From positions 25,524,167-25,588,166 of the forward strand of contig NC_069135.1 of NCBI RefSeq assembly GCF_026914265.1: DNA of 64,000 nt, in the 5' to 3' direction. Position numbers and translations under genes: made by a program. Below, one piece after another: positions 24,738 through 36,061 of the stretch (positions are counted from its first letter, which is position 1; every line of letters begins with the position of its first letter). This DNA comes from Mya arenaria. Taxonomy: Eukaryota > Mollusca > Bivalvia > Myida > Myidae. The notes under the pieces were generated by a model. That model was not told the DNA's origin. It did no database searches and saw nothing but the letters and a program-made list of their open reading frames with translations.

Positions 24738-25940
24738 ACTTACATCACCTGATTTAAACATTCTTATTGACAAGTGTGTCAGTTTATTTCCATTTGTCGT
24801 AAGAGTTTTCTATCTGGGTGTGTAAGCTTTCACCATAGATACAGAATATAAAGCTCGCCATACATGTTTGAACTTTCAACCTACATAAAGTGGAAAATGG
24901 ATGTCACAGTACAGAAAGTATTAAAAAGACGAAATTGTGACTAGTTATCCCCCCCCCCCGGTCAGGAATAGCGGGGACTTTGACTTTCGGTCCAGCCAAC
25001 CCCGGGTAAAATGCCTGCCCTGGGGGGACAAACTGATGGTAAAATACCCGTGGTTACAATTGACTGGTGCATAAGTTCTCAGCTCAATTAAATTAGAAGC
25101 TCTTTTTCCAATTTTAAGGCCTATAAAAATACATTTGCTTTGGGTTACCCGACCCTACCTACAGAATAGGCGCCGACACTACTGTTTTATAGTCAGTTTG
25201 GAAAAAAAATGAAAAACCAAAAAAGTTTAATCGCTTTTGACTTTGTAGTTAAAACCTAAATGCTTATACAGGAAAGATAATTTTAACACTATTATCTAAT
25301 GATGAAAATGACATTAATAAAGCCTAATAAAAAGAAAACCTACCCTACCTATTTCGGAAAAGGATGTAACCCTAACCAAACAAATTTATTTAGGTCTTAT
25401 CTGCAAGTTCGGTCAAAATGTGTTTGCCATTATATCTTGGACAAGTTCATTTAACCATCCATATCCATTTATTATATCAGACTATCACTCTTAGAGATAG
25501 GACCATTGAAATGGCAAACTATTTCTTCACAGTGTCTGCTCTCTAAAAATTGCTTAACATACAACCATTCATCACCAAACCTGATGTCATAAAATTAGGA
25601 CAGGAGTGTTTTGTGACAGTGACAGTTAGCATCTATTTATTGTGATAGTTCTGCCCCACTTTGAACAAGTGGGTGTGCATTACTTTGCATATGCTGGTCA
25701 TTCTGTCAGTAGACCAATGCTTGTGAGGTTGAAACTAGAAATGCTCAAGACTAGCTTGGTCCTAACACTTGGTAGAGAGATTGGTGAAGGACACAAGATG
25801 AGTCCTTATTTGAGATATTGAGGTCAAAGGAAGAGTAAGGTAACCTGAACACAAAGCTTGACAAACAACAGAATGATTTGGCTTACTATATTGTAAGGAT
25901 GTATATATGTATTTTTCTTTTGACCTTTCGGTCAAGGATA
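24738..25940. other. Loop of inverted repeat, left part: no gene seen
   Basis: Non-coding, with a short C run at 24950-24959. No open frame is supported. Confidence 0.4.
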
Positions 25941-25949
25941 ACCCGTGAA

Positions 25950-26278
25950 CGTGCAAGCACTTATTTCCAACGGGGTCCTTTGTTTTTGCTGAAGGGAAAG
26001 CATGCTGAAGAGAAAGTTCTTTTTCAAAGAGACCCCTTGGTTCTTTTACGAGTAAAGCACAGATACACGGGGTACAACTTTCCTGCCTGGGTTAAACCAG
26101 TATTGAGTACACCACTTTTCCAAGCACTACCCTTAAATGCCGTGCGCCAGGCAAGAAAGCTACTTGTACCAACTTTTAAAGTCTTTTGGTATGATGCGGC
26201 CAGGGATCGAACCCACTATCCCCTGCTCCGCAGGCGGATTGTTTACCACAAGGCCATACAGACGGGAGATGACTGAAG
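25950..26278 (-). mobile_element. tRNA-derived SINE
   Basis: Read on the minus strand, the head at about 26278-26205 has an A-box-like 'tggccttgtggt' and a B box 'gggttcgatcc', spaced as in a tRNA. The body follows, with 'ggcatttaagggtagtgc' and 'tactggtttaacccaggcag'. The head does not fold into a complete cloverleaf with a paired acceptor stem, so it is a SINE head and not a tRNA gene. The 132-codon plus-strand frame at 25878-26276 is only its antisense. Confidence 0.75.
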
Positions 26279-26279
26279 A

Positions 26280-27372
26280 TATGACTACCTTCACCAAACA
26301 ACAAGACTAAACAAGGATTAAGGCTTGTAATTGACAACAATTTTTACATTGTAAGATAAATAGATTGAATATGTGTCTTTATGCCTGCTTGGCCACATCA
26401 GTTGGCCCTTGGTTCTTCTGGATGGGATGTGAAGGTCGTCTAACATAACTGACTGAGCTCTCAGAACTTAACAAGAGTAAACTGAAACCAAAATAGCTTC
26501 AAATCTTAAACATATATTTAATATTAATTCATCCTCATAACAATCTTAACTATAAAAACATAGTTTTTCACATAATTACCTTTACTGATAACTCATCATA
26601 ATATGATTTGCTGAGCAGGTGGGTGTGACATGAAAGTTTTCTGTTGCCAATAAAACCTCAAGTGAAAATATTTCCGCAAACACCAAATTTGTTAAAAAAT
26701 CGAGAAAGGAAAGTAATTGTATTATCTGTAATGCTTTTAATTCTTTGAAGATCTGGTTCATAGGAAGGTTAACTTCACTAAATGTAGCAGAATTTTTTTA
26801 ATTATCCTAAAAATAAAGCAAGAAAAGTACACTATATTATCCTGTGGTATCTAGTCTCAGAAATCATTAAAGGTGCATTACGACACTAGACAGTTCTATA
26901 TTAATGATTTCTTCTGTATCTAGATGAACTCACAGTCGCAAGACATACAGATTTATGTATGTCATGATGGTCAGAAATGTGTAACAGCATTACCGGTAAG
27001 CTATGTAAGTGCCTTTAAAGCATAGTTACCTCATATTTGGATTTGGCCGGACGAGCTATCCCAACTATCCAATTCCAGCGATTTGGTCCCTAGGGTGATC
27101 TCTTGGTCTGATAATTATAAAAGACATGTGTTACGATTTTAATGATGTACAATATAAACAAGTATTTTGTTCCTATGTATTACATTTTTTTATATTTCAT
27201 ACAATACTTATGATTGCAATTGCTCAAATCAGTTTGGATAGCTTATATGGTCAAAACTGTACACTAGGTATTCTAGGTTTTTAGCAATGAACTGATGTGT
27301 AGTTTTAAAATCTGATTTGAGTATGTAATAAAGAACCATTTACTGATTATATCCAGAACTATTTTCATCAAA
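26280..27372. other. Loop of inverted repeat, right part: no gene seen
   Basis: AT-rich non-coding DNA. No open frame, RNA or repeat boundary could be supported. Confidence 0.4.
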
Positions 27373-27447
27373 ACTTCAGGTAGGGATCGAACTCCGGACC
27401 CTCTGAATCAGTGTCTGATAAGCTGACCTCTCGGCCATTGCAACCAA
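27373..27447 (-). mobile_element. tRNA-related sequence (SINE head or tRNA pseudogene)
   Basis: The minus strand reads 'gcaatggccgagaggtcagc', an A box of the Leu/Ser type, and then 'gagttcgatccctacc', a B box, about 45 bp apart. No matching acceptor stem is visible. A functional tRNA is unlikely. Confidence 0.55.
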
Positions 27448-27854
27448 TACCCTTAACAAATAAATGTTTTGTATTGACATTGCTTCAGACAAGACATAAA
27501 CCCAAACCAGGTCAATGAAATAATAGTAGTAAAAACTGATCGCAGGGGCATGGTGTGTTGTAATGCCATACCCCTATGGTCCTTCTTCACAATTACCAAA
27601 AAGTTAAAATTATTCCAAGGCTGATATATTAAGATTGGGGAATTGTTACTTGTCCTAGATAATAGGAATTGTAGCTTTTATGCCTCATGTTTCTGTCTAG
27701 TCAGGAAATAACTGAAATCAATTGTGTAATTATTTGCTACAGATAAAAAGTGTTCAAATACCGTTATTTCATTAATGGAATCAACAAAAAATAAAATAAA
27801 CGGCAACCTTTAATGGCCATTGGGCATAGCCATTTTTGGCCTGATGTTTGTCGG

Positions 27855-28287
27855 TGAGCAGCAAACGTCTTCCGACATCAGAACTAGAAACTTGAAAAAT
27901 CTAAAACATAAAACATCTCCATTTATTTTTAAGCAAACTATCAAATCATGCAATAAATACAGTGTAATAGTTATATTTACTTGTTCCACTATTCATTTGA
28001 ATTTCCCATTTTAACCATCAGTCTTAATAAGACAGGGTGAAGTCAAATAAGACATTCATTTCCAACTGACAAACATCCGAAAATACACAACGTCCGAATT
28101 ACGTAAACTTCACTTAAGTCATAATATTTCTTTCAAGACAAGTGATCACCGAAACTCGAGTGTACCGTTATATTCTACATATAAATAGTGTTCAAATGCC
28201 GTTGTTATATTAACTTGATCAACAAAAGTAAAATAAATGGTAACCTTATAGCGTCCACTGGGCGCCGCCATTATTGGCCTTTGCCGG
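27855..28287 (-). repeat. Right arm of a large inverted repeat
   Basis: Inverted partner of 24322-24737. The open frame at 27820-28014 lies inside it and has no recognisable content. The arm ends at 'ggcctttgcc', just before a candidate LTR. Confidence 0.85.
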
Positions 28288-28301
28288 ACCCGAAAACGAT
28301 A

Positions 28302-28490
28302 GTGTTAGGGGAAGGAACTCCAGACTAGTGAATCCGAGGCATGAGGCCAGGAGCATGCTTGCTGTAGTTGAAGGTAAAAGGCCTCTTTTTAGACGAATCT
28401 ACGGGTTATGCAGATACCTAAAGGAGAGGTAATTGTCCCAAACAACCTATGATTATTGGTATATTAAAGTGAGCTGAAAAACACCACAAT
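28302..28490 (+). mobile_element. Candidate solo LTR with primer-binding-like sequence
   Basis: The stretch begins 'tgttaggggaaggaactcc' and ends '..aaacaccaca'. It is followed at once by 'atggtggcagcggtg', which resembles the primer-binding region downstream of the 5' LTR in some Gypsy elements. No second LTR, gag or pol is present nearby. The call rests on terminal sequence only and may be wrong. Confidence 0.25.
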
Positions 28491-29399
28491 GGTGGCAGCG
28501 GTGTTTGAAAAGAACCCGTTGAGATTTTCGTCCGCTCGGAAAGAGGTGTGACTCAGCTGTTCTGGCTGGGTTCACATTTCTTGTTTGGCTTGATTTTAAA
28601 GATGCAATGCAATAAAGCTCTAAACAGTAATGCCTACGAGCTTTATTGAATTGCTAAAACAATATGATTGCAATTTGTCAAATATTGCATTTTTCTGAAT
28701 TTTCGTAGCCGGAAAAATAAAAAAAAAATCAAATTGGCCGCCATTTTCTTTCATCATTCTGATTTCGATCCTTTGATTGCGGCTGGGACTTTTACTATTT
28801 CTTTACAAAATGACTGAAAATACTCATTAAAAGTAAAGGTTAAACAAACTGGCCTGATTTTAACGACTCCAACAGATTTTACACGGAAATCTGTCGATAG
28901 TTGCAGCGACCATGGTGTCACTGCTACTCTGACTCGGTTCCGTAATAATCGGCAACAAACATTTCCGAGTAATCTTCAATTATTCCTAATTTGGGATAGG
29001 GTGGGGAATTGGGGTGCAGTAAATTCACTTATTCTGGGTGTTCTGGTTGGACAGAAAGAATGTTTGTGTGCTCTCTGCTAGTGCCTTTCAGGCAAAGGAA
29101 CTGATTATTACGTTTTGAAAGCAAATTCGTACTCAAATTGTGAGGGATGCTTTGGTAACACTGAGCTGACAGGAACTGAGTTATGACCTTTGGAAACCTT
29201 TTGACACTTTCTTGAAAAGTTTATGAATGCCGGCAATACAACTGGTACAAAGGTATCAACATGTTCACTCTACTGTGTATTGTTCTAGTACAGAGATGGT
29301 TGTACATTGTATTTGCCGTGGTTCCGGCTGCAGGTAGAGCAGCGGGTGCCGTCCAGGTAACCATGTCCATCCTGATGTTGGGGGTTGGACTCTGGTATG
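28491..29399. other. No gene seen
   Basis: Non-coding sequence. A 132-codon minus-strand frame at 29221-29619 runs through a GTCT microsatellite and is rejected. Confidence 0.4.
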
Positions 29400-29883
29400 T
29401 TGTAATTATGCCCCCACAAAGTGGCGACATATAGGGTTGCCCTTGTCCGTACGTCTGTCTGTCTGTCTGTCTGTCTGTCTGTACGTACGTACGTCCCGAA
29501 GATTGTTTCCGATCTAATTCTTGAAAACCGTTTGTCCAATCCTCACCAAACTTTAAACACATGTTTGTGACCATAATATCTTGATCAAGTTCGATAGTCA
29601 TGGAAATCGCTTTAGTCATTTAGGAGTTACGGCCCTTTTTTGCCAAAAATACTTCAAAAATATATGTTTCCAATCTAATTCTTGAAAAGTATGTGTCCAA
29701 TGTGGATCCAACAAGTTTTTTCCTGCCTGAATGGCGCCATATAACCTATACAGTCTTGCGATGCCGTAAAACCCAACTCAACTCAACTTATCCTATATGT
29801 GCAGATTATCCTGAATAATCATTATGGCTTATTTTCTGTGACAAAAAAGTGGGGGCATCCGTGTCCTATGGACACATTTCTAG
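29400..29883 (+). mobile_element. Helitron-like non-autonomous element with hairpin-CTAG end
   Basis: The 3' end has a perfect 6-bp hairpin, gtgtcc/tat/ggacac (29861-29875). Five bases later comes CTAG (29880-29883), then T, which is the standard Helitron 3' terminus. A subterminal pair, 'atgcccccac' at about 29408 and 'gtgggggcat' at 29849, is inverted. The body contains a (GTCT)n tract at about 29455-29482 and 'attcttgaaaaccgtttgtc', which recurs in part at 29678. The exact 5' TC end is uncertain. There is no coding capacity. Confidence 0.65.
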
Positions 29884-30603
29884 TTGATGATAGAAATGCC
29901 ATATAGACCCTAGTGACATATTTTGAATGGTAACCAAAGTTTGGTACTACCTAATTGGTTTGAGCTCAGTCGGGGGTGGTTGGAGGGGGCTCTCCTGACG
30001 GTAGCTGCAAGCCAAGTTAGATGCCTAGTGAATGATCAACTATCATTTATAATAGTCTGAAGGGGTTGACATATTTCCTGGAACCACAGGGGCAACGTGT
30101 GAAAGGGCCTGATCAGCCCTTAGTGAATATGGTACAAAAGTACCATGCTGGCCGAGGTCATGGATGGAGAAGCACTTTCTCTATTACTCTTAAAAAGAGA
30201 GTGCAAGGGTTGCCATGATAGGCTAGCTGAATTGCCGTGTGGCGGGGGTAGGACTGCGCAATGGTTCAGGAGAGCTAGGAGCTTGTTTGGCTGGTAGACA
30301 AGGTTTGCTGTTAGTTACAGACAAAGCAGTCTGCAACATATTGATGGGTCAGGACTGTTTGGGGGGTCTTCGGGACCTGGAAACAGCCGTCTACGAGGGC
30401 GAATGCTTGATTGCACTGTCTCCGTTACACTTTCATAGATAGTACAATGGTCACTACGGTTGGGTAGCAATGCTACCTGGTGGATGTTAGTATTGCGCAT
30501 AGGTTCAGGAAAGGTGGGGACCTTCCTGGCTAGTGTGGACAACATGGTGCGGTTAAGAGCCCGATGTATATATTCTTACTTGTTATTCAGTTTCCATGTC
30601 CCT
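29884..30603. repeat. GC-richer region with an imperfect internal duplication
   Basis: Between 30235 and 30560 two segments about 245 bp apart resemble each other: 'ggactgcgcaatggttcagg' with 'tattgcgcataggttcagg', and 'cttgtttggctgg' with 'cttcctggctagt'. Three short open frames (30239-30442, 30315-30545 and 30460-30738) overlap it without a recognisable product. It is probably part of a transposon. Confidence 0.4.
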
Positions 30604-30755
30604 CAACCAGGGTTCCCTCTGGGTTTTAAACAGTTGTCGCCACTTTTTCGCCGGGGGTTAATGGGGCCGCAAAAAGGCCCCCTTAGGGGTCCAGGGCAGC
30701 GCCCTTGTGGGGGTTCAGAGGAGGCGAAGCGCCCCTGAAGCTCATGGTGTTAAAC
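30604..30755 (+). repeat. GC-rich dispersed repeat R2, copy 2
   Basis: Partner of 7370-7515, with the shared block order given there. Confidence 0.75.
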
Positions 30756-31540
30756 ATAACTTCATGTTATTCTAAATACAAGTTACGGCCTCTGGTCGAC
30801 TTAGAAACTTAGGTTAATGTTTAGGGCACATTGTGTCAGGTTAAAGTTTAAGGGCAAATTGGGATTTTTATTAATAACTTCTATACCCTCCATTCAATTG
30901 ACTTAATACTTCGTACAATTATTGACAACCATTTTACAATTAGGTTACATAACTCCCTTTTAAACCTAAATACAAGTTATGGCCCTTGATTTACTTTTTT
31001 TATTTACTGTTTTTATTGCTTTTGACAAGCACATTTTTAATCAGGTTTCCACATAGTAAAACATTAGAATTAAGTACGTCGTCATTTGTGCTGGCAGGCG
31101 GGTCAAACTCACCTATGAAATTAAATAACTCAAGATAGGGTTGACATATCTTTATCAAACGTTGTGTATAGTAAGAGATTAAGGACACCTGACATGGGAC
31201 TGCATTTGGGGCCCCTGGGGTCAAGATCATTGTTACTAAAATATTAAAACGGTTAAAACTGAATAACTTTAAATAATTATGATTGAAATATCTTGACTTA
31301 ACTTGGTATTAAGGAAGATTTTATGAAGACCTTTCATTGGATGTTTTACATTTTTTTAGAATATTCCATATCCAATATGATTGATATATTTTTCCTTACA
31401 TACGGATTGAACTGCGTCATCTTGAAAGTGTAAGTCAACATAATTATATCCAACCACCAGTCGGTGACATTGCCAGAAAAACAACTGTCTTGGGCTACTC
31501 ATAGGAACCTCCTTATTCAAGTTACCTTACTTATTTATGG
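30756..31540. other. No gene seen
   Basis: AT-rich non-coding DNA. A phrase 'ggggcccctggggtcaag' at 31209 recurs as 'ggggcccctagggtcaagg' at 34624, so both belong to another dispersed repeat. Confidence 0.4.
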
Positions 31541-31545
31541 AGCCA

Positions 31546-32055
31546 TCGCCCTTAGAGATATGTCTGTTTTTATTTAAGGGGCCACTCTTCTTGTGTTAGA
31601 TGGTTATTTACTCCGAGGACTCCTTTGTCTATGGATTGAACCGAGGGATATTGCCCAGATTAATTTCTGGAGACCTCACGGTTAATCTCCGTAATCCTTT
31701 TAGGGGCCACCCTCGATAGTAAAATACGTATTTATTTATAGGACCAGCTCATTGTTTACTTGCAGCTGTACCAAAGGGGTATTGCCCAAATGAATTGATA
31801 TTGCTACTCATGGGATATATCTGTTTTCATTTAAGGGGCCACCATTCTTGTGTTAGAGGCTTTAATATTTGCTCCAAGGACTCCTTTGGTTATTAATTGA
31901 GCCGAGTGGTATTTCCCAGATTAATTTCTGGAGCCACTCAAGGTTAATCCCCGTAATCATTTTAGCGTATTTTTTCATAGAACCAGCTCATTATTTACTT
32001 ACAGATGTACCGAAGGGGTATTGCCTAAATGAATTGATGGTGCCACTCACGGGAT
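31546..32055 (+). repeat. Tandem duplication, two units of about 257 bp
   Basis: 'tctgttttta' at 31562 pairs with 'tctgttttca' at 31819. The following blocks 'ttaaggggccac', 'ttaatttctggag' and 'gtaccaaaggggtattgcc' recur at the same offset. The copies are moderately diverged. Confidence 0.75.
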
Positions 32056-32059
32056 ATGG

Positions 32060-32250
32060 ATATATGACAATGACAGGAAGTGCAGTACACAAGAACCATA
32101 ATCCTATCATTCATATTTATTAAGTTAAATATCCCCTTAACCATATATTTTATAATTGGTGCATGTCCGGGATATAACTTTAAAACTACTGGTGGGATTG
32201 AAATAAAACCTGGTGTATAGATAGATAGTTTTGAGAGGAAGTGCAGTGCA
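32060..32250 (+). repeat. ~160-bp repeat R3, one unit
   Basis: Contains 'acaggaagtgcagtacacaa', 'gaaccataatcctatcat' and 'ttaagttaaatatcccctta'. The same unit occurs about four times in tandem at 33555-34190. Confidence 0.7.
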
Positions 32251-32274
32251 CAATAAGAGTGATAACTAAACAAT

Positions 32275-33485
32275 GCCTAGACCAGTGACCTTGAATGTTA
32301 AAATGATTTTAAAACTTGTCCGAGTGATAACTCAACAATGGCTAGGCATATGGTCATCAAATTTGACATGGATGCTGGGCCTGAAAAGTAGATGACCCTT
32401 ATTGATTAAGGGGCAATTTGGTTAAAGCTCAAGGTCACAGTGACTTTGAATGATAAAAGTTTGTTTTTTTAGTTATAACTCGACAATGCCTGCACCCATG
32501 GCGTTCAAACTTGACCTGGAGGTTGGGCCTGACCAGTAGATGAGCCCTTTGATTTAAAGGGCCATTGGGTCAACGGTCAAGGTTACAGTGACCTTGAATG
32601 ATAAAAGATTATCCGAGTGATCACTTGACAATGCCTGCATCCATGGTTCTCAAACTTCACTTGGAGGTTGGCCCTGACAAGTTGATGACCCCTATTTATT
32701 TTAGGGGTCATCGGGTCAAAGGTCACAGTGACCTTAAAGGCAAACTTGACACTTTCTGATCCTGGTCATCACACTTGACGTGAAGTTTGGGCCTAACCAG
32801 TAGATGACTCCTTTTGATTTTGGGGCGTCATTGTGTCAAAGGTTAATGTCATCGTGACCTTGAACACGAAAATGTTAACGAGGTTTCTCCCAGTAATATC
32901 TCATGTTCATCAATTTTAACAATGAGGCTGGGCCTGACCAATAGATGACTACTATTGATTTTAAGAGTCATCTGGTCAAACGTTAAGGTCACAGTCACAT
33001 TGAATGCGAAAATGTTGTTCGATTAATATATCGAGAATGCCTGCACTCATGGCCCTCAACTTGACCTGCAGATGACCCAATTTGATTTTAGCTTGTCTGT
33101 TTGATAAATTTACAATGCCCCCGTCCACGTCCTTCGGACTTTACATTAAGGTTAGGGGTGATCAATTGATTACTGCGATTCATTTTGAAGTCATAGAGTC
33201 AAGTAACATGGTCATAACTCGTATTCATTATATTTACTTATTCTCTGCTGCTAAGAGGATACATTTTTATCTGCAAATGTCAGTCACTATCTGAGCATGA
33301 TTAAAAACTGTACCTACTATTCTCAGACTTTGAATGGTCATAATCTCATGACTGCCTCAAAGGCATCCAATGTCAATGACAAATTAGCAGTCATTTCAAT
33401 TCATATTCAATTCAATTGTCAAAATAATCCTGACAACATGGCGCACAGGGGTTCATAATGGTTGACAAACATCTCTTGTTTCATA
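32275..33485 (-). mobile_element. Tandem-core non-autonomous element, reversed
   Basis: Read on the minus strand, it starts near 33482 with 'aaacaagagatgtttgtcaa' and 'gcgccatgttgtcaggat'. This is the same head as the plus-strand element at 61357. The core is about seven diverged ~140-bp units carrying 'ggtcacagtgacctt' and 'tagatgacccc' motifs. The expected hairpin tail is missing at the low-coordinate end, so the copy is truncated. A perfect AGGTCA-cag-TGACCT palindrome lies at 32720-32734. Confidence 0.75.
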
Positions 33486-33554
33486 ATTGGTTTTTGTACA
33501 ACCTTGTCCAGTGAATATCTTCAAAAGTAATGATGAGATTGCAAAAAAACTTGG

Positions 33555-34190
33555 TATATTAATATAGATAAATGGCAATGAGAGGAAGTGCAGTGCACAA
33601 GAACAATAATCCTATCATACATATACATATGAAGTTATCTCCCTTAATCATGTTTTCATAATTGGTGTTTGTCTGGGATATTTCTTGGAATATAATGAAC
33701 AAATTAAAATTAAACTTGGAATGTAGATAGATGGCAATAAGAGGATGTGCATTCCCAAGAACCATAATCCTGCCCTACATTTTGTTTTAGTTTTTTTCTC
33801 CTATACATGATATTTTACGAAAATTAGTTCCTGTCCATATCTGGGAAAATACTAAAAGGATAGAAACAAAACTCGGTCTATAGATAGATGTCAATGAGAG
33901 TGCAATGCATAATAACCAAAACCCTATCATACATATTCATTAAGTAATTTCCCCTTAAGGCTTATCCATTGTATTCATTATTAGGGCTTGTCCAGGCCAT
34001 ATCTTGGAAAATACTATAGGAGTTGAAATGAAACTTCAAATATAGATAGATGGCAATGAGAGAAATTGCAGTGCACAAGAACCATAATCCTGCCTTGCAT
34101 ATTTTAGTAACCTCCCCTAAAACTCCCCTTTTCTGATCGGAGATTGACCCGACCATATCTTGGATATTTGTGGAATTTCAATTGCTGCTT
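33555..34190 (+). repeat. ~160-bp repeat R3, four tandem units
   Basis: Units begin near 'tagatagatggcaatgagag' at about 33565, 33727, 33885 and 34044. Each carries a version of 'gtgcagtgcacaagaacca' and 'ataatcctgcc'. The array is followed by a terminus shared with 45450-45600. Confidence 0.75.
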
Positions 34191-34300
34191 TTTTTAAGCT
34201 CGATTATTCGAAGAATAAGGAAAGCTATATTACTCACCAAAGCGACGGTGTCACACCTTGGTTAAGGTTTTGCATGTAAGCACCTTCATGTCATTATCTC
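34190..34300 (-). mobile_element. Terminus of a dispersed element (partner 45450-45600)
   Basis: On the minus strand it reads 'accttaaccaaggtgtgaca' and then 'ctttccttattcttc'. The plus-strand copy at 45450-45600 has the same blocks in the same order. Together with the R3 units upstream it is probably one end of an element with a tandem core. Confidence 0.55.
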
Positions 34301-36001
34301 AGCAAATAAATCATATATTGCATTGATATTAAGATATGTGTTCCCAACTATCCAACCTACTCGATACTGACTCACCATATGTTAATGAGATAGATAAATG
34401 GGCGGAGCATAGCGCTTTGCACAAACAGTACCTAAGTAGTTGCCGGACTCTTTTTGAGGTTATAACTAGAGAAATACTTTTTCCAAATGAAATTTCACAC
34501 CAGCTGTTTCTAAAAATAAATGTGATGCAAGTATTTTTGAATGAAAAATGATTTATGTTGTTTAGTGAAAAATCGCTTGGTATGTTGGAAGAGTTTATGG
34601 AGGTCTTCCATGGAATGGGTTTGGGGCCCCTAGGGTCAAGGTCACTGTTACTAATGATCGAAAAGAACAGTTGAAAGCGAATCACACCAAAGGCTAAAAG
34701 TTCTTCTGTCAATCATTGAAAACCTGGTTTTGTCGCATTGCTGCGTATCTTGTTTTTAATACTTTTTATTTTGACTTTTTTTATTGCTTTTGACAGGCAC
34801 ATATAACATTACTGTATTCATTTCTAAGACAGAGCAGAGTATTAGTCGAGCGTGCCGTCCTACGTAAGCTCTTGTTTCTGTATTATTTTACTCACTATTA
34901 CACCATTATTCTGCTGTAAGTAATAAATATTTATTTGTAAGATTTGTTTCTTTGAGAACATATTTAAAGAATTTTAGCTTGTCTTTCATATATTCATGCA
35001 TGTGCCTTTTTCTGTTTTCATAGAACTAAAAGTCTTGACATAAATGAGTTTTTTTTTAAAAAATCACTGTTAATCATAATTCGCTCGAGATATTTTCTCA
35101 TTAACTTAAGTATACCTGTTACTGCGAAAATACTAATATTATGTATGACAGGCTGTCCCTTTTGCCTGAACTCATATTAAAGTATTATACAATATGTTGA
35201 CCCCTCGTAAGTTATTCAACGCCACGATTGAATTACCGCCACCCGTCATAATACACCGTTCGTCAATTTTATAACCGGGCTTCACTTTGTGAAAATCTGT
35301 TTAATTCTCACATGTATTAGCTCTAAACCCTTCAAATGTTTCAAAGGACCTCTTAAGAATAATGTTTTAAAGCCTCTTCTGAGGGTCCCAACTGCAATGT
35401 CAGCCTCTACGAAAGACAAGACGTCGTGATTAACTAAATTTAAACACACAAACAAGAACAATGTGATTTCCTCGTGGAACACGATGGTGGATCGTTCGAT
35501 TTTGATCACTTGTTGAGTGATGTAGTTCAACATTCAAATTTTCAAGACCCCCGGACACTTGAAAATGTTCTGCATGTGATGAAGTATTGTAAATTTTCAT
35601 AACATGATAAATTTTATATCTAAAATAGCATCTTAATGTTATACATGGTTTCATTGTATACAATTCCCCCTTGCATCAAGAAAGTATATATTGTGTACGT
35701 GTTTAAATAAAAAGTCATTTTGTCACAAGGGAAGAACGGTACTTTTTATCACAACAAATACGCCCATGGTCATTTGCATATTAACTAGAGAAACGTTAAC
35801 TGGAGCTTAACACTGGTTAACTTCAGCGAACACGTGGTTCAGCCATCAATGTACATAAAAACGTGTAGAATTAATAGTTTCAGTGTTTTTCTTTATTTTG
35901 AATTTACTTTTATGACGTTAACGATTCAATTAATGTATATTTGTGTTTCATTTTATAGACCTATGAATATTAATGAAAAAGTGTATTTGAATTAATTACA
36001 G
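34301..36001. other. No supported gene; one unrecognised ORF
   Basis: A 127-codon minus-strand frame (34329-34712) and a 71-codon plus-strand frame (34336-34551) overlap. The plus-strand product looks fairly protein-like in composition, but I recognise neither. The 34600-34660 stretch is a dispersed repeat. The remainder is AT-rich. Confidence 0.35.
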
Positions 36002-36061
36002 GTTGGTCATAGATCCAGAAAACTACATAAAAGACAAAGTCGTAGCATGAGCACGAACAAA
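36002..36061 (+). other. Exon-like segment, 60 bp, open in frame
   Basis: Bounded by 'tgaattaattacag' and 'gtaagttaaac'. It is 60 bp long and open in the first frame for 20 codons, rich in Lys, Arg and Ser, with an internal ATG five codons before the donor. It could be an internal exon or a first coding exon. No neighbouring exon was found, so chance remains likely. Confidence 0.2.

Noticed and set aside
25878..26276. 132-codon plus-strand frame
   Set aside because: Antisense of a tRNA-derived SINE with A and B boxes on the minus strand.
26205..26278. Functional tRNA gene on the minus strand
   Set aside because: A and B boxes are present but the acceptor stem does not pair and a SINE body follows.
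29221..29619. 132-codon minus-strand frame with Arg-Thr-Asp-Arg-Gln-Thr repeats
   Set aside because: It runs through a (GTCT)n tract inside a transposon; the repeat residues are from the microsatellite.
34329..34712. Overlapping 127-codon minus and 71-codon plus ORFs
   Set aside because: Neither resembles a known protein, and part of the region is a dispersed repeat.
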